The notes under the pieces were generated by a model. That model did not search any database. It was not told where the DNA came from and saw only the letters and a program-made list of their open reading frames with translations. The position numbers were made by a program, and so were the translations under genes. Positions 44,833 to 54,658 of a stretch of DNA of 64,000 nt are shown piece after piece. Within the stretch, counting starts at the first letter, position 1, and every line of letters begins with the position of its first letter. The stretch spans positions 716,945 to 780,944 of the forward strand of contig NZ_KB893625.1 of NCBI RefSeq assembly GCF_000374125.1, read 5' to 3'. Source of the DNA: Niabella aurantiaca DSM 17617. GTDB lineage: Bacteria > Bacteroidota > Bacteroidia > Chitinophagales > Chitinophagaceae.

Positions 44833-44854
44833 GGCGGCGGATTGCCGCCGTTTT
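44833..44854 (+). terminator. Hairpin terminator between the regulator and ribokinase genes
   Basis: 6-bp GC stem GGCGGC / GCCGCC, 5-nt loop, then GTTTT. It separates the regulator transcript from the ribokinase operon, which then depends on its own promoter. Confidence 0.6.
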
Positions 44855-44969
44855 CCGGTTGTATAAAATTTTCAACTCTCTATACAATATTACCATTATT
44901 TAATTCACACGAAGTTGATAAACAATTAGTTGTGGGATATTCCCATATTCCGGGACTGAACAGGCCTTT

Positions 44970-45011
44970 TTTGGGTTGGATTTTTTTTCTATTTTGCGCT
45001 AACGTTATCGC
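44970..45011 (+). promoter_or_regulatory. Promoter and LacI-type operator of the ribokinase operon
   Basis: TTTG at 44970-44973, a 16-bp spacer, then TATTTTG (44990-44996) and the operator GCTAACGTTATC (44998-45009), with palindromic core TAACGTTA. The sequence TTTTGC-n-C-n-AACGTTATC-n-C is shared with the regulator gene's own promoter. Confidence 0.7.
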
Positions 45012-45042
45012 TAATGGATCGATAAAAAACCACAGCTTGAAT

Positions 45043-45954
45043 ATGAATAAAAGGGTCGTCATCATTGGTAGTTCAAATACGGATATGGTTGTCAGAACAC
45101 CTCATTTCCCTGCCGGGGGAGAAACGCTGATGGGGACAGATTTCCTGATGAACGCCGGTGGAAAGGGAGCAAACCAGGCAGTAGCAGTAGCAAGATTGGG
45201 GGGAGAGGCTACTTTCATCTGCCGTACCGGTGATGATCTGTTTGGTAAGAATGCGGTTGAGCTATTTGCTACGGAAGGTATCAACACCGCCTATATTACC
45301 GAGGATGCGGGAACTCCTTCCGGTATCGCCATCATTACGGTGAACAATGCGGGAGAAAATACCATCGTTGTCGCTCCGGGCGCTAACGCGCAGTTGAGCG
45401 TGCCCCAGGTCGAAGCCGCGCATGAGGCCATCGCATCGGCTGGGTTTGTATTGATGCAGCTGGAGATTCCGATGCATACGGTTCTGTATGCGGCAAGGAT
45501 GGCATTCGGGAATCGGGTGCCTATCGTATTAAATCCGGCACCCGCAGTGTCCCTGCCGGACGAACTCTACCAAATGATTTCCATTATTACACCCAATGAA
45601 AAGGAAGCCTCCCTGCTGAGCGGCATAACAATAGTTGACCAGGCAAGCGCGCGAAAAGCAGCAGCGGTTCTGGCCGGCAAAGGTGTTGGCACCGTGGTCA
45701 TCACGATGGGAAGTGAAGGCGCCCTGCTATACGATGGCGGCGCATTTACCCATATCGGCGCTCCGGCCGTTGTAGCAGTGGATACGACCGCAGCGGGAGA
45801 TGTTTTTAATGGGGCGCTCGTGGTGGCACTAAGTGAAAGAAAGGAACTTGCGGAGGCCGTATTGTTTGCCTGTCAGGCTGCTGCCCTGTCTGTTACAAGG
45901 TACGGCGCCCAGAGCTCGGTGCCTTACAGAAGCGAGCTGTCGCCTGTCGCCTGA
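45043..45954 (+). CDS. rbsK: Ribokinase
   Basis: 303 residues from the ATG at 45043. The frame is open 67 codons further upstream, but those codons span the promoter and operator. PfkB-family motifs are clear: NAGGKGANQAVA (residues 38-49) and the catalytic loop DTTAAGDVFNG (247-257, base D253), which matches true ribokinases very closely. It phosphorylates ribose to ribose 5-phosphate in the cytoplasm. It heads the catabolic operon, with a sugar permease 43 bp downstream. Confidence 0.94.
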   Translation: MNKRVVIIGSSNTDMVVRTPHFPAGGETLMGTDFLMNAGGKGANQAVAVARLGGEATFICRTGDDLFGKNAVELFATEGINTAYITEDAGTPSGIAIITVNNAGENTIVVAPGANAQLSVPQVEAAHEAIASAGFVLMQLEIPMHTVLYAARMAFGNRVPIVLNPAPAVSLPDELYQMISIITPNEKEASLLSGITIVDQASARKAAAVLAGKGVGTVVITMGSEGALLYDGGAFTHIGAPAVVAVDTTAAGDVFNGALVVALSERKELAEAVLFACQAAALSVTRYGAQSSVPYRSELSPVA

Positions 45955-45997
45955 TGTCATTGAATTGTTTTTGCCATATATAAAAAATGAACCTGCT

Positions 45998-46996
45998 ATG
46001 TTTATTGTACACAATTACACGCTTGCCGTAATTTTTTGTTTTATTACCATGCTGTGCTGGGGCTCCTGGGGCAATACTCAGAAACTTGCGGCACGGACCT
46101 GGAGGTATGAACTGTTTTACTGGGATTATGTGGTTGGGGTATTACTGTTTTCTCTAATTGCTGCTTTTACGTTGGGCAGTATCGGAAATGAGGGCAGAAG
46201 CTTTTTGGCGGACTTGATGCAAGCCAGTGGCAGTAATATGCTGAGTGCCTTTGTGGGGGGGATCATATTTAACGCTTCCAATATCCTGCTGTCGGCGGCG
46301 ATTGCTATTGCGGGTATGTCGGTAGCCTTTCCGCTTGGGGTAGGTATAGCCCTGGTATTGGGAGTTGTGGTTAATTATATAGGTGCACAAAAAGGAGACC
46401 CGATGCTTTTATTTCTGGGGGTGACTTTGATCGTTGTTGCCATTATACTGAATGCGCTTGCCTACAGATCCAAAGGCGAAACACAAAAGAGCTCTTTCAA
46501 AGGGATCCTGATCTCAGTCATTGCCGGGGTACTGATGGCCTTCTTTTACCGGTTCATTGCGGGATCCATGGACCTGGATAATTTTTCGTCGCCTGCAACC
46601 GGAAAAATGACGCCGTATACTGCTGTTTTTATTTTTTCGACCGGGATATTTGCCAGCAATTTTATTTTTAATACGCTGCTGATGAAGCGCCCTTTCGTTG
46701 GTGCTCCTGTTTCCTATAAAGATTATTTCTCCGGAAATTTTTCAACCCATCTTACGGGCGTCCTTGGGGGCCTGATATGGGGGTTGGGCAATTCGCTCAA
46801 CCTGATTGCTGCAGGTAAGGCGGGTGCCGCAATATCCTACGGTCTTGGACAGGGTGCTACGATGGTGGCCGCTTTCTGGGGTGTATTTATCTGGAAAGAG
46901 TTCAGAGATGCCAGGAAAAATGTAAATGGAAAACTGGCTCTGATGTTCCTGCTGTTTATCGCAGGCATCGTCCTGATCATTGCAGCCGGGAAATAG
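45998..46996 (+). CDS. GRP-family (glucose/ribose porter) sugar permease
   Basis: 332 residues from the ATG at 45998 (the longer frame overlaps the ribokinase gene and is rejected). It has ten hydrophobic helices in the arrangement of the DMT-superfamily sugar transporters RhaT and GRP. Signatures include MLCWGSWGNTQKL near the N-terminus, a mid-protein AMSVAFPLGVGIALVLG-type helix, and GGLIWGLGNSLNLIAAGKAG. The GRP family includes ribose permease RbsU of lactobacilli, which fits the adjacent ribokinase. It would move the sugar across the cytoplasmic membrane. Confidence 0.85.
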   Translation: MFIVHNYTLAVIFCFITMLCWGSWGNTQKLAARTWRYELFYWDYVVGVLLFSLIAAFTLGSIGNEGRSFLADLMQASGSNMLSAFVGGIIFNASNILLSAAIAIAGMSVAFPLGVGIALVLGVVVNYIGAQKGDPMLLFLGVTLIVVAIILNALAYRSKGETQKSSFKGILISVIAGVLMAFFYRFIAGSMDLDNFSSPATGKMTPYTAVFIFSTGIFASNFIFNTLLMKRPFVGAPVSYKDYFSGNFSTHLTGVLGGLIWGLGNSLNLIAAGKAGAAISYGLGQGATMVAAFWGVFIWKEFRDARKNVNGKLALMFLLFIAGIVLIIAAGK

Positions 46997-47109
46997 GATC
47001 GCGCTTCGGATCGACGCGCCTTACAGCGGGTCTGTAAAATGACTGCCCGGGTAGCGCTGACTGATTTTTTTGATAACGATGAACAACTTGTTCTTAAAAT
47101 GAAAGGTTT

Positions 47110-48159
47110 ATGAGATTTATTACGACAATGATCGCTGGATTATTACTGCTGGCATCTTTAGCATCTGCCCAGCAAAATGCGGTGCTGAAGAATGAGTATC
47201 TGTTTGACAAAGCACCTTTTGCTGAATGCCATGCCTCCACAATAGCGCAAACGCCCGGGGGGGTGGTTGTGGCCTATTTTGGTGGAACCAAAGAGCAAAA
47301 CCCGGATGTGGAAATATGGGTGCAGCGGCGGGTGGCCGGTCGCTGGAGCGCGCCGGTTTCGGTGGCCAACGGTATTCAACATTCAAAAAAGAGATACCCT
47401 TGCTGGAATCCCGTTTTATTTCAGGTGCCCGGTGGCGAATTAATGCTTTTTTATAAAGTGGGACCAAGCCCTCAAACCTGGTGGGGAGAGCTGATCCGGT
47501 CAAAGGACAATGGTAGAACCTGGTCGGAACCCAGACGGCTTCCGGAGGATATCCTGGGCCCGGTAAAGAACAAACCGGTGCTATTGCCGGATGGCACGCT
47601 GTTGTGTCCGTCGAGCACAGAAGTGAAATCTGATCAGGGTTGGAAACTGCATTTTGAAATGACGAAGGACTGGGGCAAAACCTGGACCATCACAGAAAAG
47701 ATCGATACGGCGTCGGCTGTTGATGCGATCCAGCCAAGTGTACTGTTCCACAAGGGCAACAGACTGCAACTACTTGCCAGAAGTAAAGATGATGGTGTGG
47801 TCACCAGCTGGTCGGATGATAACGGTGTTACATGGTCCAAAATGGAAAAGAACATCCTGCCAAATCCAAACTCCGGTACGGACGCCGTTACCCTCGGGGA
47901 TGGCACGCAGTTGCTTGTATATAACCCCACGGGAAAAACAGCGAACCGGTGGGGCGGTATGCGCTCCCCGTTAAACCTGGCGATGAGCAGAGACGGCCTG
48001 CATTGGGAAAGTGTAGCAACGCTGGAAAGCGGAAAGGGTGAGTTCTCTTATCCCGCGATCATCCAGGGTGCAGACGGCCGGGTCTATATCACCTATACCT
48101 GGAACAGGAAGAATATAAAATTTGTAATCATTGATCCTTCCAAATTGAAAGGGAAATAA
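47110..48159 (+). CDS. Secreted BNR/Asp-box repeat protein (sialidase-superfamily fold)
   Basis: 349 residues with a signal peptide (MIAGLLLLASLASAQ). Three Asp-box motifs are seen: SKDNGRTW near residue 130, KDWGKTW near 185 and SDDNGVTW near 237, so it has the six-bladed propeller of the BNR_2 group. The conserved FAECHASTI and GGTKEQNPDVEIW near the N-terminus fit this group. It should not be called a sialidase, since the Arg triad cannot be assigned with confidence. A lone half-site GATAACG lies at 47072-47078 before it. The next gene starts 12 bp downstream. Confidence 0.8.
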   Translation: MRFITTMIAGLLLLASLASAQQNAVLKNEYLFDKAPFAECHASTIAQTPGGVVVAYFGGTKEQNPDVEIWVQRRVAGRWSAPVSVANGIQHSKKRYPCWNPVLFQVPGGELMLFYKVGPSPQTWWGELIRSKDNGRTWSEPRRLPEDILGPVKNKPVLLPDGTLLCPSSTEVKSDQGWKLHFEMTKDWGKTWTITEKIDTASAVDAIQPSVLFHKGNRLQLLARSKDDGVVTSWSDDNGVTWSKMEKNILPNPNSGTDAVTLGDGTQLLVYNPTGKTANRWGGMRSPLNLAMSRDGLHWESVATLESGKGEFSYPAIIQGADGRVYITYTWNRKNIKFVIIDPSKLKGK

Positions 48160-48171
48160 AAAAGAATAAAT

Positions 48172-49134
48172 ATGAAACAGCTTTACTTGTGTTTACTGGC
48201 AATCTCCTTTGGCCTTTTTGTTCAAAGTCGGGGACAGGTGCCGCTTAAAGTGATTTTTGATACGGATATGGGACCCGATTATGATGATGTGGGTGCTATG
48301 GCCGTATTGCATAGTTTCGCTGATCAGGGAAAAATCGATATCAAAGCGGTCATGTCATCCAATGCTTTTGATCTTACCGGTCCTACCATCCAGATCCTCA
48401 ACGAATATTTTCATCGCCCGGGTATTCCCGTGGGTGTGCCCAAAGGCAAGGCGCTTAATTATAAATCTCCCTTTTGCTGGAATGAATACCTGGTTGCCCG
48501 GTATCCGGTCAAAAGAAAAAATTATGAGGACGCAGTTGCTTTATACAGAAAAGTATTATCTGAGGCGGCCGATAAAAGTATTACCATAATAACGGTGGGA
48601 TTTTTAACGAACCTTTCGGATTTGCTGGATAGCAAGGCGGACTCCTCTTCAAACCTCACGGGGCGCGAATTAGTGGCCAGGAAGGTCCGGAATTTATATT
48701 GTATGGGAGGCCGTTTTCCCCAGGGAAAGGAATATAACATACGAAGGGATCCCCTTGCTTCTAAAAATGTAGTTGATAACTGGCCTGCTTCGATCTATTT
48801 CCTGGGCTTTGAAGTGGGGATAAAAATATTGACGGGAAAAGAGTTCCTTACGGATTATTCGATAAAGAACAGCCCCATAAAGGATGTGAATATCATTGTT
48901 CTTCCGCAGCGTGATGAAGATGCAAACGGCAGAATGAGCTGGGATCAGGCTACCGTGCTGGCTGCTGTTGATAACGAAAGAAAATATTTCAATGTTGTGA
49001 GGGGCGATTTTTTATTAAATGCCGATGGGGCTAATTCCTGGAAGGATAATGCTGAGGGGAATCATTATTATTTCACTCCGAAGGCTTCCATAGAAGCGAT
49101 CACCAAAGCGATAAAACTACTGATGTACCGGTAG
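48172..49134 (+). CDS. Secreted nucleoside hydrolase (IUNH family)
   Basis: 320 residues with a signal peptide (LCLLAISFGLFVQSRGQ). The catalytic Ca2+-binding cluster reads VIFDTDMGPDYDDVGAM (D30, D32, D36, D38, D39). The family hydrolyses N-glycosidic bonds of nucleosides to base and ribose; export means it acts in the periplasm or at the surface. With ribokinase and a GRP permease in the same operon it completes a nucleoside-to-ribose 5-phosphate route. Some family members act on other ribosides, so the natural substrate is uncertain. Confidence 0.9.
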   Translation: MKQLYLCLLAISFGLFVQSRGQVPLKVIFDTDMGPDYDDVGAMAVLHSFADQGKIDIKAVMSSNAFDLTGPTIQILNEYFHRPGIPVGVPKGKALNYKSPFCWNEYLVARYPVKRKNYEDAVALYRKVLSEAADKSITIITVGFLTNLSDLLDSKADSSSNLTGRELVARKVRNLYCMGGRFPQGKEYNIRRDPLASKNVVDNWPASIYFLGFEVGIKILTGKEFLTDYSIKNSPIKDVNIIVLPQRDEDANGRMSWDQATVLAAVDNERKYFNVVRGDFLLNADGANSWKDNAEGNHYYFTPKASIEAITKAIKLLMYR

Positions 49135-49259
49135 TAGCATAACGACGGCGGAAACGCCGGGAGATCGGAGAAGATCGCAATCGCGATGGCGTTTGCGCAA
49201 CGGGAACCTTTGCTATTGTGTCAACCAGGCTTTTTTACATTTCTTAATCAGATATAAAA

Positions 49260-52200
49260 ATGAAAATTTATTTTTCTAAACGGTTCTGCCTGCTGGGAGC
49301 CCTGCTGTTGTCAGGTACCCTTTACGGATATGCTCAATCCGTTTCAATTAGAGGAACGGTGATCAACAGCTCCGGGGAACCGCTAAAAATGGCAACAGTT
49401 GCCAATGTGAATTCAAAATCTAAAACGGTTACAAACGATAAAGGGGCATACACCATAAAAGGCGCCGAAAACGATGAAGTAGCGATCTCGTTTGTGGGAT
49501 ACCTGACCAGGGTATTCAGGATCACCCGGAAAGACCCGGTGGTCGATATCATATTATACCCGGCAGGCGATTCGCTCAATGAAGTGGTTGTGGTGGGGTA
49601 TGGCGTTCAGAAAAAGGCGAATTTAACCGGTGCTGTTGCAGAAATAAAGGGCGCGCAGATCGCCAATAAAGTAGCTGTTAACCCCCTGGAAGCCTTGCAG
49701 GGAGAATTGCCTGGCGTTGTAATTACTCAAACGAACGGACAGCCGGGAGATGAAGGACTGGACGTAACCATCCGCGGGGCTTCTTCTGTAAACGCCTTTG
49801 CGCCCCTGGTATTGATCGATGGTGTAGAAGGCGACCTGCAAGGTATTAATCCGCAGGATATCGAATCTATTTCTGTTTTGAAAGATGCATCATCTGCTGC
49901 GATATTTGGTTCAAGGGCCGCCGGGGGGGTCATATTGGTGAAAACGAAAACGGGCACAACGGCCGGCAAGGCGAAAGTATCCTATTCCGGCCAAACAACC
50001 ACGACCTGGCAGGGCCGCCTTCCGGACCGGTTGAACTCCTGGGATGAGGTAAGCCTTTCGCAATATGCCAATTCGAGGGTTATGAACCCGCAGACCCTGA
50101 ATTGGCTGAAGAACCCCAATTTGAACGCCATTTTACAAAATGAAACAGGGATAGACTTTGCCGATAACACCAACTGGCTGAGAGTGGCTACCAAAGACTA
50201 CAGCAGCATCAACAGGCATTCCATTAACGTACGGGGAGGAACAAAGCCCCTGAATTACATGCTGTCCGGAGGCTATTTTAACGACCAGGGATTCATGAAA
50301 TACGGGCCGGATAATAATGAGATATACAATGTACGATTCAATCTGAATGCCCAGGTGAGTAAAAACCTTGCTGTATTTTTGGGGCTGAGTGATAATTATA
50401 TCGAAAGGCAGGAAAATGCTTTTGGAAATAAATCGTTGTATGAATGGATGCTAAGGGTCAGGACAACCGGGCCCATATACTACCCTAAAGACGAAGATCC
50501 GGTTCCCAACCCGAGTGAATACGCCGGTTCAACAGGCCAGAATATTATTGATGTACAGAAAAACGGAGGTGTCCAGAAACAACAGCTCAATGACCTCACA
50601 GGGCAGCTACGCGTTCGGTTGTCAAATTTTGATTTTTTAAAGGGATTCTCGATAGATGTCACCGGGTCAAGGCGGTATCTGACAAGCAGTTTGAACAAAT
50701 ATTACCACCGGCTGGAATGGTACGTAAGGGGTGGTAAAAAGGCCCCGCGTGTTCTGGGACAAACGGATTATTTATATAAGCAGCGGAACGTGGCCATTAC
50801 CGATAAATTTAATGCGGTTGCCAATTATGAGAAAACGGTTTCCCGCAATCATAATATTTCCGGACTGGCCGGGATTGAATACCTGAATTATCAGTTCGAC
50901 AGGGTCTATACCCAAAAGAACTACGTACCGGAAAACCGGCAGTCATTAAATTTTGGAGAAGCGAGTTCCGCAAGTAACGGGGATCTGATAGAAACGGAAA
51001 AGCTCTTTTCAATCTTTGGGCGATTGAACTATAATTTTAAAGGGAGGTATTTGCTTGAAGGAAATATCCGCAAAGACGGCAGCTCGCGCCTGTCGCCCCA
51101 GAATCGATGGAAGACTTATGCTTCGGCATCCGCAGGCTGGGTGATCAGTAAGGAGGGTTTTTTCAGGGATCTGCTTCCCGTTGTCAATAATTTCAAGATC
51201 AGAGGATCCGTAGGACAACTGGGCAACTCGGTACTGCTTGGTTACTACGATTATCTGCCACTGATTTACAGGGGGCAGACCTATTTCAACGGAACAGCGC
51301 AGGATGCGTATTATATAAGAACCCTGCCTTCGGCGGATCTGACCTGGGAGGATATTGAAAATCGAAACCTGGGTATTGATCTGAGCATGTTTGGTAATAA
51401 GCTTTCTTTTGTTGGAGATATATACCGCAAGAAGAATGTTAATATGCTGGCGGCAGATGTAAATGTGCCATCAATGATAGGGGTAGGGGTTTCATCCAGG
51501 AATTCGGGAGTGCTGACAACGAATGGATGGGAATTTATGATAGCGTATCATAACAAAGTGCAGGCATTTAAATATAATGTTTCGTTCAATTTATCTGATA
51601 GTCGGAATATGCTTACGAAATATAGCGATGCCAATGTCATTTCCGAGGGAAATACAGCGCTGCTCGAAGGCTATCCTATCAATACGATCTGGGGATACAG
51701 AACCGACGGGCTTTTTCAGGTGGACCCGACAAACGCGGATAAAACATTTCAGATCGGTAAATCTGCTATAACGATCGGCGATCTGAAATATGTGAACCTG
51801 GATAAGGACCCGAATATCAATGGGGGGGATTACACAAAAGAGAACCACGGTGATCTGATCTATTATGGTACATCAGACCCGCGATATACGTTTGGCTTCA
51901 ACCTTGGAGGGGAGTACAGGAATTTCAGCTTTAATATCTTTTTACAGGGCGTTGGCAAAAGGGAATTTATGGTGGGTGCTGAAACGTTGAACCCTACAAG
52001 CGGCACCCTGTACCAGCCGATGAGTTTTCATCTTGACTATTGGACCCCGGAAAATACAGACGCGTTTTTCCCAAGACCCCATTATACTTCGGGGGGATAT
52101 AATTACAGACCGGCGGATCGCTGGATACAGGACGCAAAATATTTAAGGATTAAAGAAGTGCGTCTGCAATACAAACTGTTCAAATTGAAGCAATACTTCG

Positions 52201-52349
52201 ACGTTTTTGAGATATACTGCTCCGGTAAAAACTTATATGAGTTTACGAACACCTGGAAGGTCTTCGATCCGGAATCCCCTTCCTTAACTACAACCACATG
52301 GTATCCCTATAACCGTTCGGTTACAATTGGTCTAAACTTAACCTTTTAA
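49260..52349 (+). CDS. susC: SusC/RagA-type TonB-linked outer membrane protein
   Basis: 1029 residues. A signal peptide (LLGALLLSGTLYGYAQ) is followed by a carboxypeptidase-like domain (GTVINSSGEPLKMATV), the SusC signature SLNEVVVVGYGVQKKANLTG near residue 100, a plug with PLVLIDGVEGD and SAAIFGSRAAGGVI, and the long barrel ending in a Phe. It forms the outer-membrane importer with the SusD protein 20 bp downstream. Its place behind ribokinase, permease and nucleoside hydrolase suggests uptake of a ribose- or nucleoside-containing compound. A weak -7-like AACCTTTG lies at 49205-49212. Confidence 0.95.
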   Translation: MKIYFSKRFCLLGALLLSGTLYGYAQSVSIRGTVINSSGEPLKMATVANVNSKSKTVTNDKGAYTIKGAENDEVAISFVGYLTRVFRITRKDPVVDIILYPAGDSLNEVVVVGYGVQKKANLTGAVAEIKGAQIANKVAVNPLEALQGELPGVVITQTNGQPGDEGLDVTIRGASSVNAFAPLVLIDGVEGDLQGINPQDIESISVLKDASSAAIFGSRAAGGVILVKTKTGTTAGKAKVSYSGQTTTTWQGRLPDRLNSWDEVSLSQYANSRVMNPQTLNWLKNPNLNAILQNETGIDFADNTNWLRVATKDYSSINRHSINVRGGTKPLNYMLSGGYFNDQGFMKYGPDNNEIYNVRFNLNAQVSKNLAVFLGLSDNYIERQENAFGNKSLYEWMLRVRTTGPIYYPKDEDPVPNPSEYAGSTGQNIIDVQKNGGVQKQQLNDLTGQLRVRLSNFDFLKGFSIDVTGSRRYLTSSLNKYYHRLEWYVRGGKKAPRVLGQTDYLYKQRNVAITDKFNAVANYEKTVSRNHNISGLAGIEYLNYQFDRVYTQKNYVPENRQSLNFGEASSASNGDLIETEKLFSIFGRLNYNFKGRYLLEGNIRKDGSSRLSPQNRWKTYASASAGWVISKEGFFRDLLPVVNNFKIRGSVGQLGNSVLLGYYDYLPLIYRGQTYFNGTAQDAYYIRTLPSADLTWEDIENRNLGIDLSMFGNKLSFVGDIYRKKNVNMLAADVNVPSMIGVGVSSRNSGVLTTNGWEFMIAYHNKVQAFKYNVSFNLSDSRNMLTKYSDANVISEGNTALLEGYPINTIWGYRTDGLFQVDPTNADKTFQIGKSAITIGDLKYVNLDKDPNINGGDYTKENHGDLIYYGTSDPRYTFGFNLGGEYRNFSFNIFLQGVGKREFMVGAETLNPTSGTLYQPMSFHLDYWTPENTDAFFPRPHYTSGGYNYRPADRWIQDAKYLRIKEVRLQYKLFKLKQYFDVFEIYCSGKNLYEFTNTWKVFDPESPSLTTTTWYPYNRSVTIGLNLTF

Positions 52350-52369
52350 TCAAAGAAACAATAGTTATC

Positions 52370-54010
52370 ATGAAAATAAATTGGTTTAATATTTCGCTGA
52401 TAGGGCTGTTGATCGGGAGCCTGCAGGCATGTGAAATAGATACCTTCCCTGAAACGAGTATCACAGAAGCGAATTTTTGGGTTTCGGAAAAAGATTTTCA
52501 GGGAGCTGCAAATCAGTTATACGCTTTGTTAAATGCCGAGCAGCTTGAGGATATGCGCGCGGATGACATCAACAACGGAAAAACCCCGGATGTTGTGAGC
52601 GCGGGTACCCGGGTGGCACCCGCTACGAGCAATGATTGGACAAGGCCCTATAATTCAATATTTGTTGCGAACAGGATCATAGAACATGCGCCGGCCATTT
52701 CGGGCGAGCTGACACCTGCCGAAGTAAAAATAATGCAATACGTATCAGAGGCCAGGTTTTTCAGATGCTATTACTATTTTAACCTGGTGAAGAAATTCGG
52801 AGATGTGCCTTTAATGACACGGTCTGCGGTCGATTCAAGAGACCCTGTTTTGTACACCCCAAGAACCTCCAGGGATTCGATTGTGCGGTTTATTTACCGG
52901 GACCTGGATTCGGCGATTCAATACCTGCCGCTTCCTTCCACGCAGGGAGTTGCTGAATATGGCAGAATTACCAAAACCGCTGCATGGGGCCTGAAAGCCA
53001 GGGCCGGTCTATACGAAGGAACGCGGGCAAAATACCATGGTTATAATGAAAATTATAAGGAACATTTGAAAATGTCCTACGAGGCCGCTTACGAAGTGAT
53101 CCGGTCCGGGCAGCATGGCTTGTATAAAAATGGAGCCACCCCTTATCATGAGCAATTTTTATACGCAGGGGAGGGGCCTGCCAATAAAGAGAACATGCTT
53201 GTAAAAATATACGGGTATCCGGATAATATTTATATAACGAATAACTATCCTTATGATTACTATTACCGGTTTGGCCCCACCCGTAATTTTTTAAATTGCT
53301 ACCTGAGATCGGATGGCACGCCGTTTATTGATAATGCTGGAACAGAACCCTCGTACAATACATACCTGGAAAACCGGGACCCGCGCCTGGCTCAAACGGT
53401 GATGAAGAATGGGGAAACGGGATATATCAACAGCGTTTTCAGGCCTTACCAGGAATCAAAAACGGCCTTCGGCTTTAAAAAATATGTACCGCTGAACAAT
53501 ATCCTGGATAATCCGAGCACCGTGGATATAACCTTAATGCGGTATGCGGAGGTCCTTGTGAGCTATGCAGAAGCAAAATATGAGTACAATGGCGCTATCT
53601 CCGATGAGGATCTGAATCTTTCGATCAATCAGCTGAGGGACCGGGTGCATTTTGTGCATCTTACCAACTCGTTCGTGGAGACTCATGGCCTGAACATGCT
53701 TGAAGAGATCAGAAGGGAGCGATCTGTGGAGCTGGCGTTTGAAGGATTCCGGTATGACGATATTATGAGGTGGAAGAAGGCGGAGGAGCTGCTGCCGGTG
53801 GAGCTACTTGGAGCCAGGTATAATGCGGATGATTGGTATTCGGGGGCTGATCCGGGTAATATAATCAGCAGGTTAAATGATGAGGGCGTCTTAATAATTG
53901 AAAGTAAAGACAACCGGTTCTTTAACCCGGACAGAGACTATTTATATCCGATTCCATATAACGACGTTGCAAACAGCAGGCAAACGTTAAAACAAAATCC
54001 TAATTGGTAA
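52370..54010 (+). CDS. susD: SusD/RagB-type nutrient-binding outer membrane lipoprotein
   Basis: 546 residues. A lipoprotein leader ends in Cys (IGSLQACEID). The N-terminal SusD-like domain with TPR-type helices (VSEARFFRCYYYFNLVKKFGDVP) and the C-terminal RagB/SusD domain (EEIRRERSVELAFEGFRYDD) are both complete. It sits as a lid on SusC and binds the extracellular ligand. The gene is 20 bp after susC and its end overlaps no other coding start. Confidence 0.95.
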   Translation: MKINWFNISLIGLLIGSLQACEIDTFPETSITEANFWVSEKDFQGAANQLYALLNAEQLEDMRADDINNGKTPDVVSAGTRVAPATSNDWTRPYNSIFVANRIIEHAPAISGELTPAEVKIMQYVSEARFFRCYYYFNLVKKFGDVPLMTRSAVDSRDPVLYTPRTSRDSIVRFIYRDLDSAIQYLPLPSTQGVAEYGRITKTAAWGLKARAGLYEGTRAKYHGYNENYKEHLKMSYEAAYEVIRSGQHGLYKNGATPYHEQFLYAGEGPANKENMLVKIYGYPDNIYITNNYPYDYYYRFGPTRNFLNCYLRSDGTPFIDNAGTEPSYNTYLENRDPRLAQTVMKNGETGYINSVFRPYQESKTAFGFKKYVPLNNILDNPSTVDITLMRYAEVLVSYAEAKYEYNGAISDEDLNLSINQLRDRVHFVHLTNSFVETHGLNMLEEIRRERSVELAFEGFRYDDIMRWKKAEELLPVELLGARYNADDWYSGADPGNIISRLNDEGVLIIESKDNRFFNPDRDYLYPIPYNDVANSRQTLKQNPNW

Positions 54011-54027
54011 TTAAAATTTTGTGTTTC

Positions 54028-54657
54028 ATGAAAAAGATAATTTTTGCTATTGCAGTCTTGGTCGTGCTAACCCCGATGATATCATGTAAAAAAAAGTATA
54101 TCAATTACCCGGATGGTTATGATCATATGTACTATGTATTTTTCGATTACAATTACGATAATCCGGCTAAGTATAATGCAAATCTCACCGTCAATATTAA
54201 AAGGAACTACGCCGAATTAACGCCTATTAAGGTGAAATTCATGTCGGAGTTTATTCGCGACTATGATGTGGCCGTCAAAATGTATGTGCAGCAATCGGAT
54301 AGTTTTTATGTGGGCGTTAAAGCGACCACGATCAACCTGGCCCGGCCGAATGTGGATTATCAATTACTGGATTCAAATAATAGGGTGTTGGACCCCATTG
54401 AAGAGAACGGAACGGTCTGTTATCTGGCCAACTTTCCGCATGCTCAAAAAGGGGTGCAGACCTTTTATCTTAAAATGCTGAATAACACAGCCGACGATCT
54501 GAATAAGACCTTTTTCTTTTCCTTTACTCCAACTACGATCAACACGGGCGGGACCGAAGCAGAATTCATACAATCGGCAACCGTGAATAGGACCCCGGTT
54601 TATTCTGTATTGTCCTATTCCAGCTCCTATTTTCGCCGGTTTAATATTAATAAATAA
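54028..54657 (+). CDS. SusD-linked lipoprotein (DUF4843-like)
   Basis: 209 residues from the ATG at 54028 (MKKIIFAIAVLVVLTPMISCKKK, a lipoprotein leader). The earlier in-frame GTG/ATG would start inside the upstream intergenic gap. The mature part has an all-beta pattern, with the FPHAQKGVQTFYLKML segment typical of DUF4843 proteins that follow susCD. These are thought to be surface glycan-binding accessory proteins. It starts 17 bp after susD and ends 1 bp before the next gene. Confidence 0.7.
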   Translation: MKKIIFAIAVLVVLTPMISCKKKYINYPDGYDHMYYVFFDYNYDNPAKYNANLTVNIKRNYAELTPIKVKFMSEFIRDYDVAVKMYVQQSDSFYVGVKATTINLARPNVDYQLLDSNNRVLDPIEENGTVCYLANFPHAQKGVQTFYLKMLNNTADDLNKTFFFSFTPTTINTGGTEAEFIQSATVNRTPVYSVLSYSSSYFRRFNINK

Positions 54658-54658
54658 A

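Noticed and set aside
44842-45042. 67-codon N-terminal extension of ribokinase
   Set aside because: The extension covers the promoter and operator, and the family start fits the ATG at 45043.
49146-49159. CGGCG-GAAA-CGCCG hairpin before susC
   Set aside because: Only a 5-bp stem with no T-tract; too short to call a terminator or riboswitch.
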